A stretch of 64,000 bases of DNA from Myxococcus flavus (lineage in GTDB: Bacteria; Myxococcota; Myxococcia; Myxococcales; Myxococcaceae), in the NCBI RefSeq assembly GCF_050038885.1, contig NZ_CP143624.1:434001-498000 (forward strand), written 5' to 3'. Below the pieces are notes generated by a model that worked only from the letters and a program-made list of their open reading frames with translations, had not been told where the DNA came from and did not search any database. A program made the translations under genes and the position numbers. Of this stretch, positions 1 to 8,312 are shown one piece after another (the first letter of the stretch is position 1; each line of letters begins with the position of its first letter).

Positions 1-902
1 CTGAAGCAGCGCACGCCCATCCGGGTGAGCTTCGTCACCACCGGCTTGGGCTCGAGGAACAGGCCGATGACGGCCCCACCATCTCCACCGGCTCCGGTGA
101 GCTTGGCGCCCAGCGCCCCCAGCTCCCGCAACCGGTACACCATCTCTTCCAGCGGCGGCGACGACAGGCCCAGCGCCGCCAGCAGGCCCTGGTTGACGTT
201 CATCGCGTCGCCCAGCGCCTCCAAATCTCCCGCCGCCACCGCCTTCGCCCCCTCCGAGGACACCCGTCCAATCTCGGTGAACAGGCGCTCGTAGCGCGAC
301 GGCCAGCGGGCCTGCCGCTCCCGCAGCGCGCCCACCGTCTTCTTCGTGGGGCTGCGCTCACCCGCGAGCGCCACCACCACGTGCAGGGGCTTGGGACTGT
401 CCACCACCTGCCCCGTCCCCTTGGCCGCGCCCGGCTTGCGCCGGTAGAAGACGAGCTGCTCCATCGCGCTGGTGGTGTGGTCCAGTCCGGACGGCGAGCC
501 GTGGAACTCCTGCTCCATCGCCCACGCCACGCGCACCGAGTCCTTCGGCGTGGGCGTCTTCCCCGCCGCCTGGAGCAACAGCCGCGCGCACGCCACCGAC
601 AACGCGGCCGAGCTGCCCAGCCCCACCGCCAGCGGCAGGTCCGCCTCCAGCGACACCTTCACCGGAGGCGCCCCCGTCGCTTCCGCCGCACGGGCGAATG
701 CCGCCGTGAGCTGCGCGCGCTGCACGCGGTTGAGCGTGGGGGGCAACGAGAGCTGACACGCCTTCGCCGGCACGGCGCGCGCCGTCACGCCCTGAGTCAG
801 CGGCCCGGCCAGGGCCGGGTATCCGTACACGACGCTGTGCTCACCCAGCAGGATGACCTTGCCGGCGCCGAAGGCCGACAAGGATTCAGAACGAGGAGCC
901 AC
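1..902 (-). CDS. mvk: Mevalonate kinase, GHMP family (C-terminus cut by window edge)
   Basis: Predicted to phosphorylate mevalonate with ATP in the cytoplasm, the kinase step of the mevalonate route to isoprenoids. Seen: the family N-terminal motif GEHSVVYGYPALA near residue 20, the GHMP ATP-binding motif LPLAVGLGSSAALS near residue 85, and motif 3 KLTGAGGDGGAV close to the edge. About 300 residues are present and the last few are outside the window. The start is a GTG at 902, four bases after the stop of the HMG-CoA reductase gene, so the two are probably translated together. Phosphomevalonate kinase and diphosphomevalonate decarboxylase are related GHMP enzymes, but the GEHSVVYG motif favours mevalonate kinase. 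Confidence 0.9.
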   Translation of the reverse strand, partial: MAPRSESLSAFGAGKVILLGEHSVVYGYPALAGPLTQGVTARAVPAKACQLSLPPTLNRVQRAQLTAAFARAAEATGAPPVKVSLEADLPLAVGLGSSAALSVACARLLLQAAGKTPTPKDSVRVAWAMEQEFHGSPSGLDHTTSAMEQLVFYRRKPGAAKGTGQVVDSPKPLHVVVALAGERSPTKKTVGALRERQARWPSRYERLFTEIGRVSSEGAKAVAAGDLEALGDAMNVNQGLLAALGLSSPPLEEMVYRLRELGALGAKLTGAGGDGGAVIGLFLEPKPVVTKLTRMGVRCF

Positions 903-906
903 GGCG

Positions 907-2235
907 TCAGACGTTGGTGCCGGTCGCGATCGCGGCATCCTCGGCGGGGAGGCTGGCCAGCAGCTCGCGGGCCTTCTCCACCTTCACGTGGCCCGCCTTC
1001 ACCAGCAGGTTGGCGATCTTCTCCACCCAGTCCCCCCGCGCACCCGCCGTCACCGCCACGCAGCGCGCGTGCATGGCCATGTGGCCCTTCTGGATGCCCA
1101 CGCTGCCCAGCGCCCGGAGCGCCGCGAAGTTCTGCGCCAGTCCCACCGCCGCGAACACCATGGACAGCTCGCGCACCGTGGAGGTCTGCATCAGCTTGAG
1201 CGCCATCTGCACGCCCGGGTGGATCTTGATGGGCCCGCCCACCGTGCCCAGCGCCATGGGCAGCTCGATGCGGCCCACCAGGTGTCCCTCCTCCAGGTAC
1301 CAGGTGGACAGCGGCCGGTACTGTCCGTTGCGGCACGCGAACGCGTGCGCGCCGGCCTCGATGGCGCGCCAGTCCTGCCCCGTGGCGATGGCCACCGCGT
1401 CGATGCCGTTCATCACGCCCTTGTTGTGCGTGGCCGCGCGGTACGGGTCCGCTTCCGCGAAGCGGCTGGCCTGGGCGATGCCCTCGGCAATCTCCTCGCC
1501 CGGCATCTCGAAGTCCGCCAGCAGCGGCACCGGGATGCGGCACATCGCGCGCGCCAGCCGGCGGTCCGCGAGGTTGGAGAGGATGCGCAGGTACACCTTG
1601 CCGCCGGTAATCTGCTCGATGAGCGGCGCCACGCCCTCCGCCATGGTGTTGATGAGGTTGGCCCCCATCGCCTCCTGGGCGTCGATGATGAGGTGGACGA
1701 TGAGCAGCGGCTCGCCGCGCGGGCCCTCGGGGGCCGGCAGCACGCGCACCTCGACGTCCTTCGCCCCGCCGCCACGCGCCACCATCGCCGGGTGGAAGCT
1801 GTTGGCCAGCGCGAGGATCTGCTCCTTGTGCGCCAGGATTCGCTCGGAGGCCACGGTCGGGTCGCCGTAGCGCGACACCTGCACCTGGCCAATCATCAGC
1901 GACGGGTCCGCCTCGCCAATGAAGCCGCCCGCCTCGCGGACAATCTTCGCCGCGAAGGACACCGCCGCCACCACGGACGGCTCCTCCACCGCCATGGGCA
2001 CCAGGTAGTCACGGCCGTTCACCTGGAGGTTCAGCCCCAGGCCCAGCGGCAGTGAGAAGGTCCCCACCGCGTTCTCGATCATCTGGTTCGCCAGGACGGG
2101 CTGGAGTGCCTCCGAGCCCAGCAGCTGCTGCAGGTCCTCGGGCGTGAGCCGGAACATGCGGGAGAGGTGCGCGTGGCGCTCCTCCATGGGCAGCTTGTGG
2201 AACCCGGGAAGCCGGGACGTCACGGTGTCAGACAT
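907..2235 (-). CDS. mvaA: Hydroxymethylglutaryl-CoA reductase, class II
   Basis: Interconverts HMG-CoA and mevalonate using NAD(P)H. The 442-residue length and the motif VNGRDYLVPMAVEEPSVVAA (about residues 72-91) fit class II bacterial enzymes. The expected catalytic residues can be placed: Glu84/85, Lys272 in HNKGVMNGIDA, Asp288 in TGQDW and His385 in QKGHMAMHA. I chose ATG 2235 because a GGAAGGA Shine-Dalgarno lies 5 bases before it. An in-frame GTG at 2265 would add ten unconvincing residues. It sits between the isomerase and mevalonate kinase genes on the same strand with short gaps, which supports an operon and a biosynthetic role rather than mevalonate degradation. Confidence 0.93.
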   Translation of the reverse strand: MSDTVTSRLPGFHKLPMEERHAHLSRMFRLTPEDLQQLLGSEALQPVLANQMIENAVGTFSLPLGLGLNLQVNGRDYLVPMAVEEPSVVAAVSFAAKIVREAGGFIGEADPSLMIGQVQVSRYGDPTVASERILAHKEQILALANSFHPAMVARGGGAKDVEVRVLPAPEGPRGEPLLIVHLIIDAQEAMGANLINTMAEGVAPLIEQITGGKVYLRILSNLADRRLARAMCRIPVPLLADFEMPGEEIAEGIAQASRFAEADPYRAATHNKGVMNGIDAVAIATGQDWRAIEAGAHAFACRNGQYRPLSTWYLEEGHLVGRIELPMALGTVGGPIKIHPGVQMALKLMQTSTVRELSMVFAAVGLAQNFAALRALGSVGIQKGHMAMHARCVAVTAGARGDWVEKIANLLVKAGHVKVEKARELLASLPAEDAAIATGTNV

Positions 2236-2268
2236 GTTCTTCCTTCCAAACGTCGGCGCGGCCACCCT

Positions 2269-3327
2269 CTACAGCGCCGCCAACCAGTCCTTCAACTCCC
2301 CGGTAATCACCCGGGGCCGCTGCCTCAGTTCAGCGCAACTTCTGCTTCCCGTCAGGATGAGCGCCTGCCGCAACCCGCCCAGGATGACCTCCAGCGCGGC
2401 TTCCGCCGCGGGAAGGCCGCCCTGCTGCTGCGCGCGGAACAACGGCAGCGCCATGCCCGCCAGGTTCGCGCCCAGCGCCAGCACCTTCGCGGCGTCCAAA
2501 CCGGTGCGCAGCCCGCCGCTGGCGACCAGCCGGACGTCAGAGCCCACGGCCCGCCGCACGGTGGCCAGGGCGGCTGCCGTGGGGATGCCCCAGGCGCTGA
2601 ACTCGGCGCCCAGCTGCGCCTGCACGCCCGACGCGCGCAGCTGCTCCACGCGCACCCACGACGTCCCCCCCAGCCCGGAGACGTCGATGTTCCGCACGCC
2701 CAGGTCCGCCAGGCGCCGCGCGACGTCCGGGCCGATGCCGCACCCCGTCTCCTTCACGAGCAGCCGCTCGCCAAAGGCGCGCACCAGCAGCTCCACCACG
2801 CGGTAGCCGCCCTTGAAGTCGCGGTCGCCCTCCGGCTGCGTGAGCTCCTGGCCGGCGTTGAGGTGCAGGGCCAGCCCATCCGCGCCAATGCCGTCCACCA
2901 GCCGGCGCGTGCCGTCCACGCCCAGGTGGATGGCCTGGAACATGCCAATGTTGCCCAGCAGCGCCACCGTGGGGGCCACCTGCCGCACCTGGAACGACGC
3001 GGCCCGCGAGGCGTCCTCCGACATGGCGCGCTGACTGCCCACGCCAAAGGCGAGGCCGTGCTTCTCGGCGAGCTGCGCCAGGTCGCGGTTCACCGCGCCC
3101 GCACGCTCGGTGCCACCCGTCATGCCAGTGACGAGCAACGGGTAGCGCAGCTGCTTGCCCAGGAAAGGCGTGGACAGGTCCACGTCGTCCGCCGCCAGCT
3201 CCGGCATCGCGCAGTGGACCAGCTTCACGCACTCGAGCAACGTGCTGTTCCCGGTGGGCTCGACATCACCCGTGGCGCAAAGGTCGAGATGCGCATCCTT
3301 GCGTCTGGCTGTGAGGTCGTCGCCCAT
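2269..3327 (-). CDS. fni: Isopentenyl-diphosphate delta-isomerase, type 2
   Basis: FMN- and NAD(P)H-dependent isomerase that interconverts isopentenyl and dimethylallyl diphosphate. The 352-residue protein starts with RRKDAHLDLC, typical of the family. It has the glycine-rich TGMTGGT segment, FGVGSQRAM, LHLNAGQELTQPEGDRDF and the FMN/phosphate-binding ASGGLRTGLDAAK near the C-terminus. The start is ATG 3327. A longer frame exists upstream but adds a basic sequence that does not look like the family. It heads the leftward run isomerase, HMG-CoA reductase, mevalonate kinase, so this organism appears to make isoprenoids by the mevalonate route. Confidence 0.93.
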   Translation of the reverse strand: MGDDLTARRKDAHLDLCATGDVEPTGNSTLLECVKLVHCAMPELAADDVDLSTPFLGKQLRYPLLVTGMTGGTERAGAVNRDLAQLAEKHGLAFGVGSQRAMSEDASRAASFQVRQVAPTVALLGNIGMFQAIHLGVDGTRRLVDGIGADGLALHLNAGQELTQPEGDRDFKGGYRVVELLVRAFGERLLVKETGCGIGPDVARRLADLGVRNIDVSGLGGTSWVRVEQLRASGVQAQLGAEFSAWGIPTAAALATVRRAVGSDVRLVASGGLRTGLDAAKVLALGANLAGMALPLFRAQQQGGLPAAEAALEVILGGLRQALILTGSRSCAELRQRPRVITGELKDWLAAL

Positions 3328-3491
3328 CTCGCTGGATTCCGGTCTGCCCCCGTGGCGGCGAGGCTTGTAAGTGCCCGAATGACGAGGGTTTCCTAGCAAG
3401 TGGAACGGTCATGGCGCAAGCCAAAGGGCCCGGACGGTCGCCCTCGCGGTGTGGGTGGACGATGCCTCCTTTTGAGCGGTATGAGCCTCGC

Positions 3492-3899
3492 GTGAGCGCC
3501 CCCCCGACCCACGTGGTTGTCTTCCTCCACAGCGGCGACTACGACCGCGTGCACCAGGGTCTCTCCATCGCCGCCGCAGCGGTGGCCTCGGGCCGCAAGG
3601 CGGAGGTGTACCTGTTCTGGTGGGCCCTGGAGCGCTTCCTTGATGGGAGGCTCGACGAACCGGACTTCATGGGTCGCGACGACGTGTCGGACCGCTTCGA
3701 AGCCCGCGGCATGCCCACGTTGCGCGCACTGCTCGCACACCTGGTGGACTCGGGCTTGTTCACGCTCGCTGGGTGTACGGGCTCCCTTGGAGCCCTGGGC
3801 GCGGAGTCCCGCGCGGATGCGAGCGGCATCTCCCTGTGGCTGGGCTGGAGCGCCATCCTCCAGCGCACCGCGGGCGTGAGCGACCGCTTCTATCTCTGA
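3492..3899 (+). CDS. DsrE/DsrF-like small protein
   Basis: About 135 residues. A first beta strand, THVVVFLHSGDYDRVHQGL, is followed by a helix and KAEVYLFWWALERFL, which resembles the DsrE/DsrF fold used in sulfur relay and related peroxiredoxin-associated proteins. A single Cys lies in the segment LAGCTGSLGALG, where DsrE-type proteins often carry a reactive cysteine. The start is uncertain. GTG 3492 just precedes the conserved strand, while ATG 3462 and ATG 3411 are in frame but add low-complexity residues, and none has a strong ribosome site. It is divergent from the isomerase operon and probably monocistronic. Function unknown. Confidence 0.7.
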   Translation: MSAPPTHVVVFLHSGDYDRVHQGLSIAAAAVASGRKAEVYLFWWALERFLDGRLDEPDFMGRDDVSDRFEARGMPTLRALLAHLVDSGLFTLAGCTGSLGALGAESRADASGISLWLGWSAILQRTAGVSDRFYL

Positions 3900-3929
3900 A
3901 GCAGCCGCCGCCCGCGGTGGGACCGCGCG

Positions 3930-6500
3930 TCACACGTTCAGCTTGAAGCCCAGGATGAAGGTCCGGGGCGCGTTGGGCCGGGCACCGTAGGGCCGGCGCG
4001 ACACGATGACCTGCTCGTCCAGGATGTTGCGCACGCTCAGGTACAGCTGCCCCCAGCGGGAGAAGTTCCAGGCCGCGTTGGCGTCGAAGGTCAGCAACGC
4101 GTCCGTCAGCTCGCCCGGCGCCGCCTCGCCCTGCCCCGCCTGCTCCCGCATGGCATCCACGTAGAACGCGCTGAGGGACAGGCCGCCCAGCGCCGACTCC
4201 ACGCCCGCGGTGGCATAGAGCTGGTGCTGCGGTACGTAGGGCAGCTCATCGCCCGCGCGCACGTTGCCGAACTGCGGGTCCGCGGACTGGAAGTCCTCGC
4301 GCAGGCGCGTGCGCGTGAAGGTGTACGACAGCGAGACGGGGAACGTCACGCCGCCGCCCGGGCGGAAGGTCTTCTCGCCGAAGACCTCCAGACCGTAGAT
4401 GTACGCCTTGCCCGCGTCCGTCTGCCGGTCGAGGTCCTCGTTGAGGCAGCCGCTGGAGAACGTGCAGATGTCGGTGAGGTTCGAGTAGTCGTTGAAGAAG
4501 CCCACCGCCTCCAGGCGCTCACCCCGGCGCGTCCATCGGGTGCCGGCCTCGTAGTTGATGCTCTTCTCCGGGAGCACCGTGTCAGGCTGCCCCGGTGCCG
4601 GCGGCGAGAAGCCGCGATAGGCGCCCGCGAACAGGCCCAGCTCGCGCGTCAGCGCGCCGTAGACGCCCAGGCCCGGCATGAGCACCTCGAGCGCGCCGCG
4701 CGACTCGGTGTCGGTCAGCCGGTTCTCCGAGTGCGAACGGATGATTTCCAGCCGGATGCCGGGCGTGAAGACCAGGGGCCCCCAGGCGATGGCGTCCGTC
4801 GCATGCAGGGCGACGGCGTGCGTGGAGTCCCTGTTGTTGGCCGTGGTGTACGTGGGCTCGTTCGTCCGCACGAGCTGGCCGCCCTGCATGAGGAAGGCGT
4901 CCTCGGTGTGGAGGCGCTCGATGCTGTCGAAGTGGTAGCGCGCGCCGACTTCGACGTTGTGGTGCAGCGGCCCCGTCGTCCCGCTCCAGCGGGCCACGCT
5001 CTGCAGGCCCTGGGACACGAAGGTCCGGTCATTGGGACCAATGAGCAGCGCGTCCTGCGTCGACGAGCTGTCGAGCTCGCCGGTGAGCACGCCGTAGTAG
5101 ATGGCGTTGCGCGCGCTCGTCGGGTCCGCGAGCACGCTGGCGATGGAGGCGCCGCGGAAGCGGTTCACCTTGCGCCAGGCGCGCGTCAGGTCATGCCGGT
5201 AGGCCGACGTGGTCACCGCCAGGGCGCCCGCCTCGACCACATGGCTGAGGACGACCTGGGTGCGGTGCCACTTCATGTGGTCCAGCGCGCTGGCGACGTA
5301 GCGGCGCAGCGGATTCGCCGCGAAGTCGGCGTCACTCAGGCCCAGGTACGTCTCGTTCGAGGCCTCGTCGGAGTAGCCCAGCTTGAGCTGGAGCGTCTGA
5401 CGGACCGGGCCCTCCGGCACGAGCAGGTAGCGTCCCTTCGCCATCCACTCGTTGCGGACGAAGCCCGTGTTGCCGCCCACGGTGTCCAGCTCCTTGAAGC
5501 CGTCGCTGCGCAGGTGGAGGCCTTCCAGCAGGAAGCCCGCGCGCTCGGTGCTCGCGCCAAACGCGCCGTGGGCCTTGCCGTAGAGGTAGCCGCCGCCCGC
5601 CACGTCCAGCCAGAGGGACTCGGCGGCGGGGATGTCCCGGGTGATGAACTCCACGGAGCCGCCCACCGTCTGCGGCCCCTGCTGGATGGCCGAGGGCCCC
5701 TTGAGCACGCGGATGCTCTGCATGCGCGTGGCGAGCGGGAAGTAGTAGGCCGCGGGCGCCGAGTACGGCGCGGGCCCGAAGAGGACGCCGTCCTCCAGCA
5801 ACGTCACCTTCTTGCTGCGGTCCGGGTTGACGCCGCGCAGGCCCACGTTCGGTCTCAGGCCGAAGCCGTCCTCGCCTCGGGCATACACGCCGGGAACCGT
5901 CTGGAGGATGGCGGCCGGGTCATCCCGCTCGAAGCGCTCGAGCTGCGCGGGCTTCAGCACATGGATGGAGCCGCTCGTGCGCGCCTCCGACGTGCCCACC
6001 ACCACGCTCTCGAACTTCTTCTCGACGGCCTCGGGCGAAGGCTCCAGCACGAGCGCCTCGCCCACAGGTGCCTCGGTGGCCAGTGGCGCATCGCCCATGG
6101 GCGACTCCGCGGTCGACCCGGAAGGGTCCTGGCCACCCACGGCAAGCGATGAAGCCGGCTCCGGCGGGAGCGAGCCTTCCATCGCGTCCTCCCGGGACGG
6201 CCCGGAAGCGTCCTGGCCACCCGCTTCGGCCGCTTGGACCTGCGCTGGCGGGAGTGGGCCTTCCACGGCGCCGTCCCGGAGCGGAGAGGAAGACGTCCGG
6301 GCCTCCGCTTCGGCCGCTGGAGCCGGCCCCCCCGGGAGGGAGCCTTCCTCGACGACCGCCTGGGAAGTCGCGGCGGGGCCGGCCGACGCCGGCACAGGGC
6401 GCGTGGCGGCCTCCTGCGCCTGGGCGGATTCGGTTTGCGCCGCGGCAGGGGTTGCCCATGCCAGCAAGAGCGCCGGAAGCGTCCAGCTCCGCGCCCGCAT
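3930..6500 (-). CDS. TonB-dependent outer-membrane receptor (FecA-like)
   Basis: An outer-membrane 22-strand receptor, probably for a ferric chelate. The signal peptide is MRARSWTLPALLLAWATPAAA. About 140 residues of Ala/Pro/Ser/Gly-rich linker follow, with degenerate repeats around GQDxSGxxREDAMEGSLPP. Then comes a plug domain (AAILQTVPGVYARGEDGF, LRGVNPDRSKKVTLLEDG, VLKGPSAIQQG, GGSVEFITRDIP) and a long barrel ending in FILGFKLNV. The plug wording is closest to FecA-type dicitrate receptors. ATG 6500 gives a clean signal peptide; ATG 6524 is a longer option. It lies beside the Fur-box region and the imelysin gene, which supports iron uptake. The linker is not the usual FecA signalling domain. 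Confidence 0.9.
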   Translation of the reverse strand: MRARSWTLPALLLAWATPAAAQTESAQAQEAATRPVPASAGPAATSQAVVEEGSLPGGPAPAAEAEARTSSSPLRDGAVEGPLPPAQVQAAEAGGQDASGPSREDAMEGSLPPEPASSLAVGGQDPSGSTAESPMGDAPLATEAPVGEALVLEPSPEAVEKKFESVVVGTSEARTSGSIHVLKPAQLERFERDDPAAILQTVPGVYARGEDGFGLRPNVGLRGVNPDRSKKVTLLEDGVLFGPAPYSAPAAYYFPLATRMQSIRVLKGPSAIQQGPQTVGGSVEFITRDIPAAESLWLDVAGGGYLYGKAHGAFGASTERAGFLLEGLHLRSDGFKELDTVGGNTGFVRNEWMAKGRYLLVPEGPVRQTLQLKLGYSDEASNETYLGLSDADFAANPLRRYVASALDHMKWHRTQVVLSHVVEAGALAVTTSAYRHDLTRAWRKVNRFRGASIASVLADPTSARNAIYYGVLTGELDSSSTQDALLIGPNDRTFVSQGLQSVARWSGTTGPLHHNVEVGARYHFDSIERLHTEDAFLMQGGQLVRTNEPTYTTANNRDSTHAVALHATDAIAWGPLVFTPGIRLEIIRSHSENRLTDTESRGALEVLMPGLGVYGALTRELGLFAGAYRGFSPPAPGQPDTVLPEKSINYEAGTRWTRRGERLEAVGFFNDYSNLTDICTFSSGCLNEDLDRQTDAGKAYIYGLEVFGEKTFRPGGGVTFPVSLSYTFTRTRLREDFQSADPQFGNVRAGDELPYVPQHQLYATAGVESALGGLSLSAFYVDAMREQAGQGEAAPGELTDALLTFDANAAWNFSRWGQLYLSVRNILDEQVIVSRRPYGARPNAPRTFILGFKLNV

Positions 6501-6567
6501 CAATTCGTGCTCGAACAGTGCCATCTGAAGCGTATCGACCTTGTCTCGACGGGGATGTCCGCCATTC

Positions 6568-6630
6568 AAAAAGCCAGGAGCCGGGGGTGGAGGACCGCCC
6601 GCGCGCGGCCCTCCCTCCCCGGCTCCTGCT
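6568..6630 (-). terminator. Rho-independent terminator after the delta-60 lipoprotein gene
   Basis: Read leftward, a GC-rich stem formed by 6617-6629 and 6573-6586 (AGGAGCCGGGG pairing with CCCCGGCTCCT, one bulge) is followed by a T-tract at 6572-6568. It lies 18 bases after the stop of the delta-60 gene and would at least partly separate it from the TonB receptor gene downstream. Confidence 0.75.
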
Positions 6631-6648
6631 TCTTCACAACAGCCGCTA

Positions 6649-8124
6649 CTACCGCTTCTCGATGGGGCCAGCGATCACGACCTTGCCATCCGACTGGACG
6701 GCGACGCCGCGAGCGGTCTCCTCGGTCTGCGCCGTCACGACGTTGAGCGTCGCGATGCCGCCGGTGCCGAAGGACGGATCCAGGTTGCCATCCGTGGTGA
6801 AGCGCGCCACCACCATCCGGTTGTCGCCACCCTCGGTCACGAAGCCCGCCGCGTAGATGCGGTTGGACGAATCGAAGGTGACGGACCAGAAGCGGTCGTT
6901 CTCCGTGGTGGAGATGGGCGTGGCCTTGAAGACCTCCTCGCCCGTGCCGCCCGTCGGGATGATGGCCAGGACGGCGTCGTCGTTCTGGTTGCCACCGGCG
7001 CGGTAGCCCGCCGCGGCCACCCAGTTGCCGTCCGGCGACTTGGCCACGCCGAAGAAGGCCTGGTCCGGGCGGTCGAAGCCGTAGGTCTTGTAGCCTTCCG
7101 GCGCGAAGGTCGTGTCCGGCTGACCGTCCGGCGTCTGCATCAGGATGAGGGCCTGGATGTTCTGCGCGCCCAGCGTGCCGCTGCCCACGTGGCACACGCG
7201 GTCGTCGTTCAGGACGACCAGGTTGCGGCCGCGGTCGTTGTCACCGGCCAGGTCCAGCACCACGGAGCCACCCGTGCCCCACGTCGGGTCGAGCTCGCCC
7301 GTCGAGGTATAGCGGAAGGAGACCAGGTCCACGGTGCCCGTGGACGCGGAGCGGCCGTAGCCCGTCGTCACGTAGCTGCCGTTGGACTGCAGGCCCGCGG
7401 CATAGGCCTCGGCCATGCCCCACTCGGGGTTGGTCTCGCTCTGGGCCTGGAACGGCGCGGACGTCACCACACCCTTCCAGCCAAACGTCTCATCCGACTT
7501 GCCGTCGTCGTTCAGCCGCTGCAGCACGATGCGGTTGGCCGCCTGCGCGCCCACGCCCGTGGGCATGGACGTATAGCCGGACGCCATGATCTTCCCGTCC
7601 GGCTGGATGAGGCCGTAGCGCATGCCGTCATTCAGGTTGGCCAGGTTGAGGGTGCTGAAGCCGTTGGGCGTCTCGCCCGAGCCGAACGTCGTGTCCAGCG
7701 CGCCCGCCGCCGTCAGCCGGGCCACCACGCGGTCGGTGTCCGCGCGCGTGCCATCCGCGCGCTTGTTGCCGAACAGGACGATGCGGTCCGAGCCGTCCAC
7801 CTTCACGTCCCACAGGGAGTCACGCGTGCCGTCGCGGCCGGTGCCGAAGTCCACGTGCGTGATGCCACCCGCACCGAACGTCGTGTCGTGCGTACCATCC
7901 TCGTTGAACCGCACCACCGCGATGTCGCTGTCCAGCGGCCCGGTGCCCGCGTCAGGGATGGGGTCCGTGCCCGCATCCGTGCCTGCGTCCGTGTTGGTGC
8001 CCGCATCGGGGATGGGCGTCGGCGTGGGCTCGTCGTCGTCGCCACACCCCGTCAGGCACGCCAACGTGAGCGCCAGGGCCGCTCCACGCACCAGGAAGCT
8101 GCGGTGCTTCACCGTCTTCAACAT
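6649..8124 (-). CDS. Delta-60 repeat lipoprotein
   Basis: A secreted lipoprotein of 491 residues. The signal peptide ends in the lipobox LTGC, followed by an Asp-rich linker with Thr/Pro/Ala (GDDDEPTPTPIPDAG). About seven delta-60 type repeats follow, of the form VVxRxxxDGxxDxTFGxGG with the partner strand LIQPDGKIMASGY or AVQSDGKVVIAGP. Such repeats probably build a beta-propeller. The start ATG 8124 is preceded by GAGGAGGGG. A perfect Fur-type palindrome lies 35 bases upstream, so it is probably iron-repressed together with the divergent imelysin operon. A role as a surface or periplasmic iron or haem partner is inference only. Confidence 0.85.
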   Translation of the reverse strand: MLKTVKHRSFLVRGAALALTLACLTGCGDDDEPTPTPIPDAGTNTDAGTDAGTDPIPDAGTGPLDSDIAVVRFNEDGTHDTTFGAGGITHVDFGTGRDGTRDSLWDVKVDGSDRIVLFGNKRADGTRADTDRVVARLTAAGALDTTFGSGETPNGFSTLNLANLNDGMRYGLIQPDGKIMASGYTSMPTGVGAQAANRIVLQRLNDDGKSDETFGWKGVVTSAPFQAQSETNPEWGMAEAYAAGLQSNGSYVTTGYGRSASTGTVDLVSFRYTSTGELDPTWGTGGSVVLDLAGDNDRGRNLVVLNDDRVCHVGSGTLGAQNIQALILMQTPDGQPDTTFAPEGYKTYGFDRPDQAFFGVAKSPDGNWVAAAGYRAGGNQNDDAVLAIIPTGGTGEEVFKATPISTTENDRFWSVTFDSSNRIYAAGFVTEGGDNRMVVARFTTDGNLDPSFGTGGIATLNVVTAQTEETARGVAVQSDGKVVIAGPIEKR

Positions 8125-8158
8125 GATGGTCTTCCCCTCCTCGGGAACATCTTAACTA

Positions 8159-8183
8159 GAAATTGATAATCATTATCAATTTC
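8159..8183. promoter_or_regulatory. Fur box 1 (perfect 25-bp palindrome)
   Basis: Arms GAAATTGATAAT and ATTATCAATTTC flank a central C. The core TGATAATCATTATCA matches the right part of the classical Fur consensus. It is the only AT-rich palindrome of this quality in a GC-rich intergenic region and sits 35 bases before the start of the delta-60 lipoprotein gene. Confidence 0.9.
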
Positions 8184-8267
8184 ATGGCGCCACTCTCCTA
8201 CTCCGGAAGCAAACCGAGGGTCAACCTCCAAACTGCGGAAACCCGCACATTCCTCGAAGGCTGCCCT

Positions 8268-8292
8268 GAAGTTGATTGTCATTACCAACTTC
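8268..8292. promoter_or_regulatory. Fur box 2 (imperfect 25-bp palindrome)
   Basis: Same length and register as the element at 8159 and identical to it at about 20 of 25 positions, with outer arms GAAGTTG and CAACTTC. It ends 20 bases before the imelysin start codon, where a bound repressor would block transcription or initiation of the rightward operon. Confidence 0.75.
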
Positions 8293-8312
8293 ACCATGCT
8301 AGCGAGCCCCCC

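Noticed and set aside
8163..8312. N-terminal extension of the imelysin frame
   Set aside because: It would start inside Fur box 1 and run through Fur box 2; ATG 8313 gives a proper lipoprotein signal peptide.
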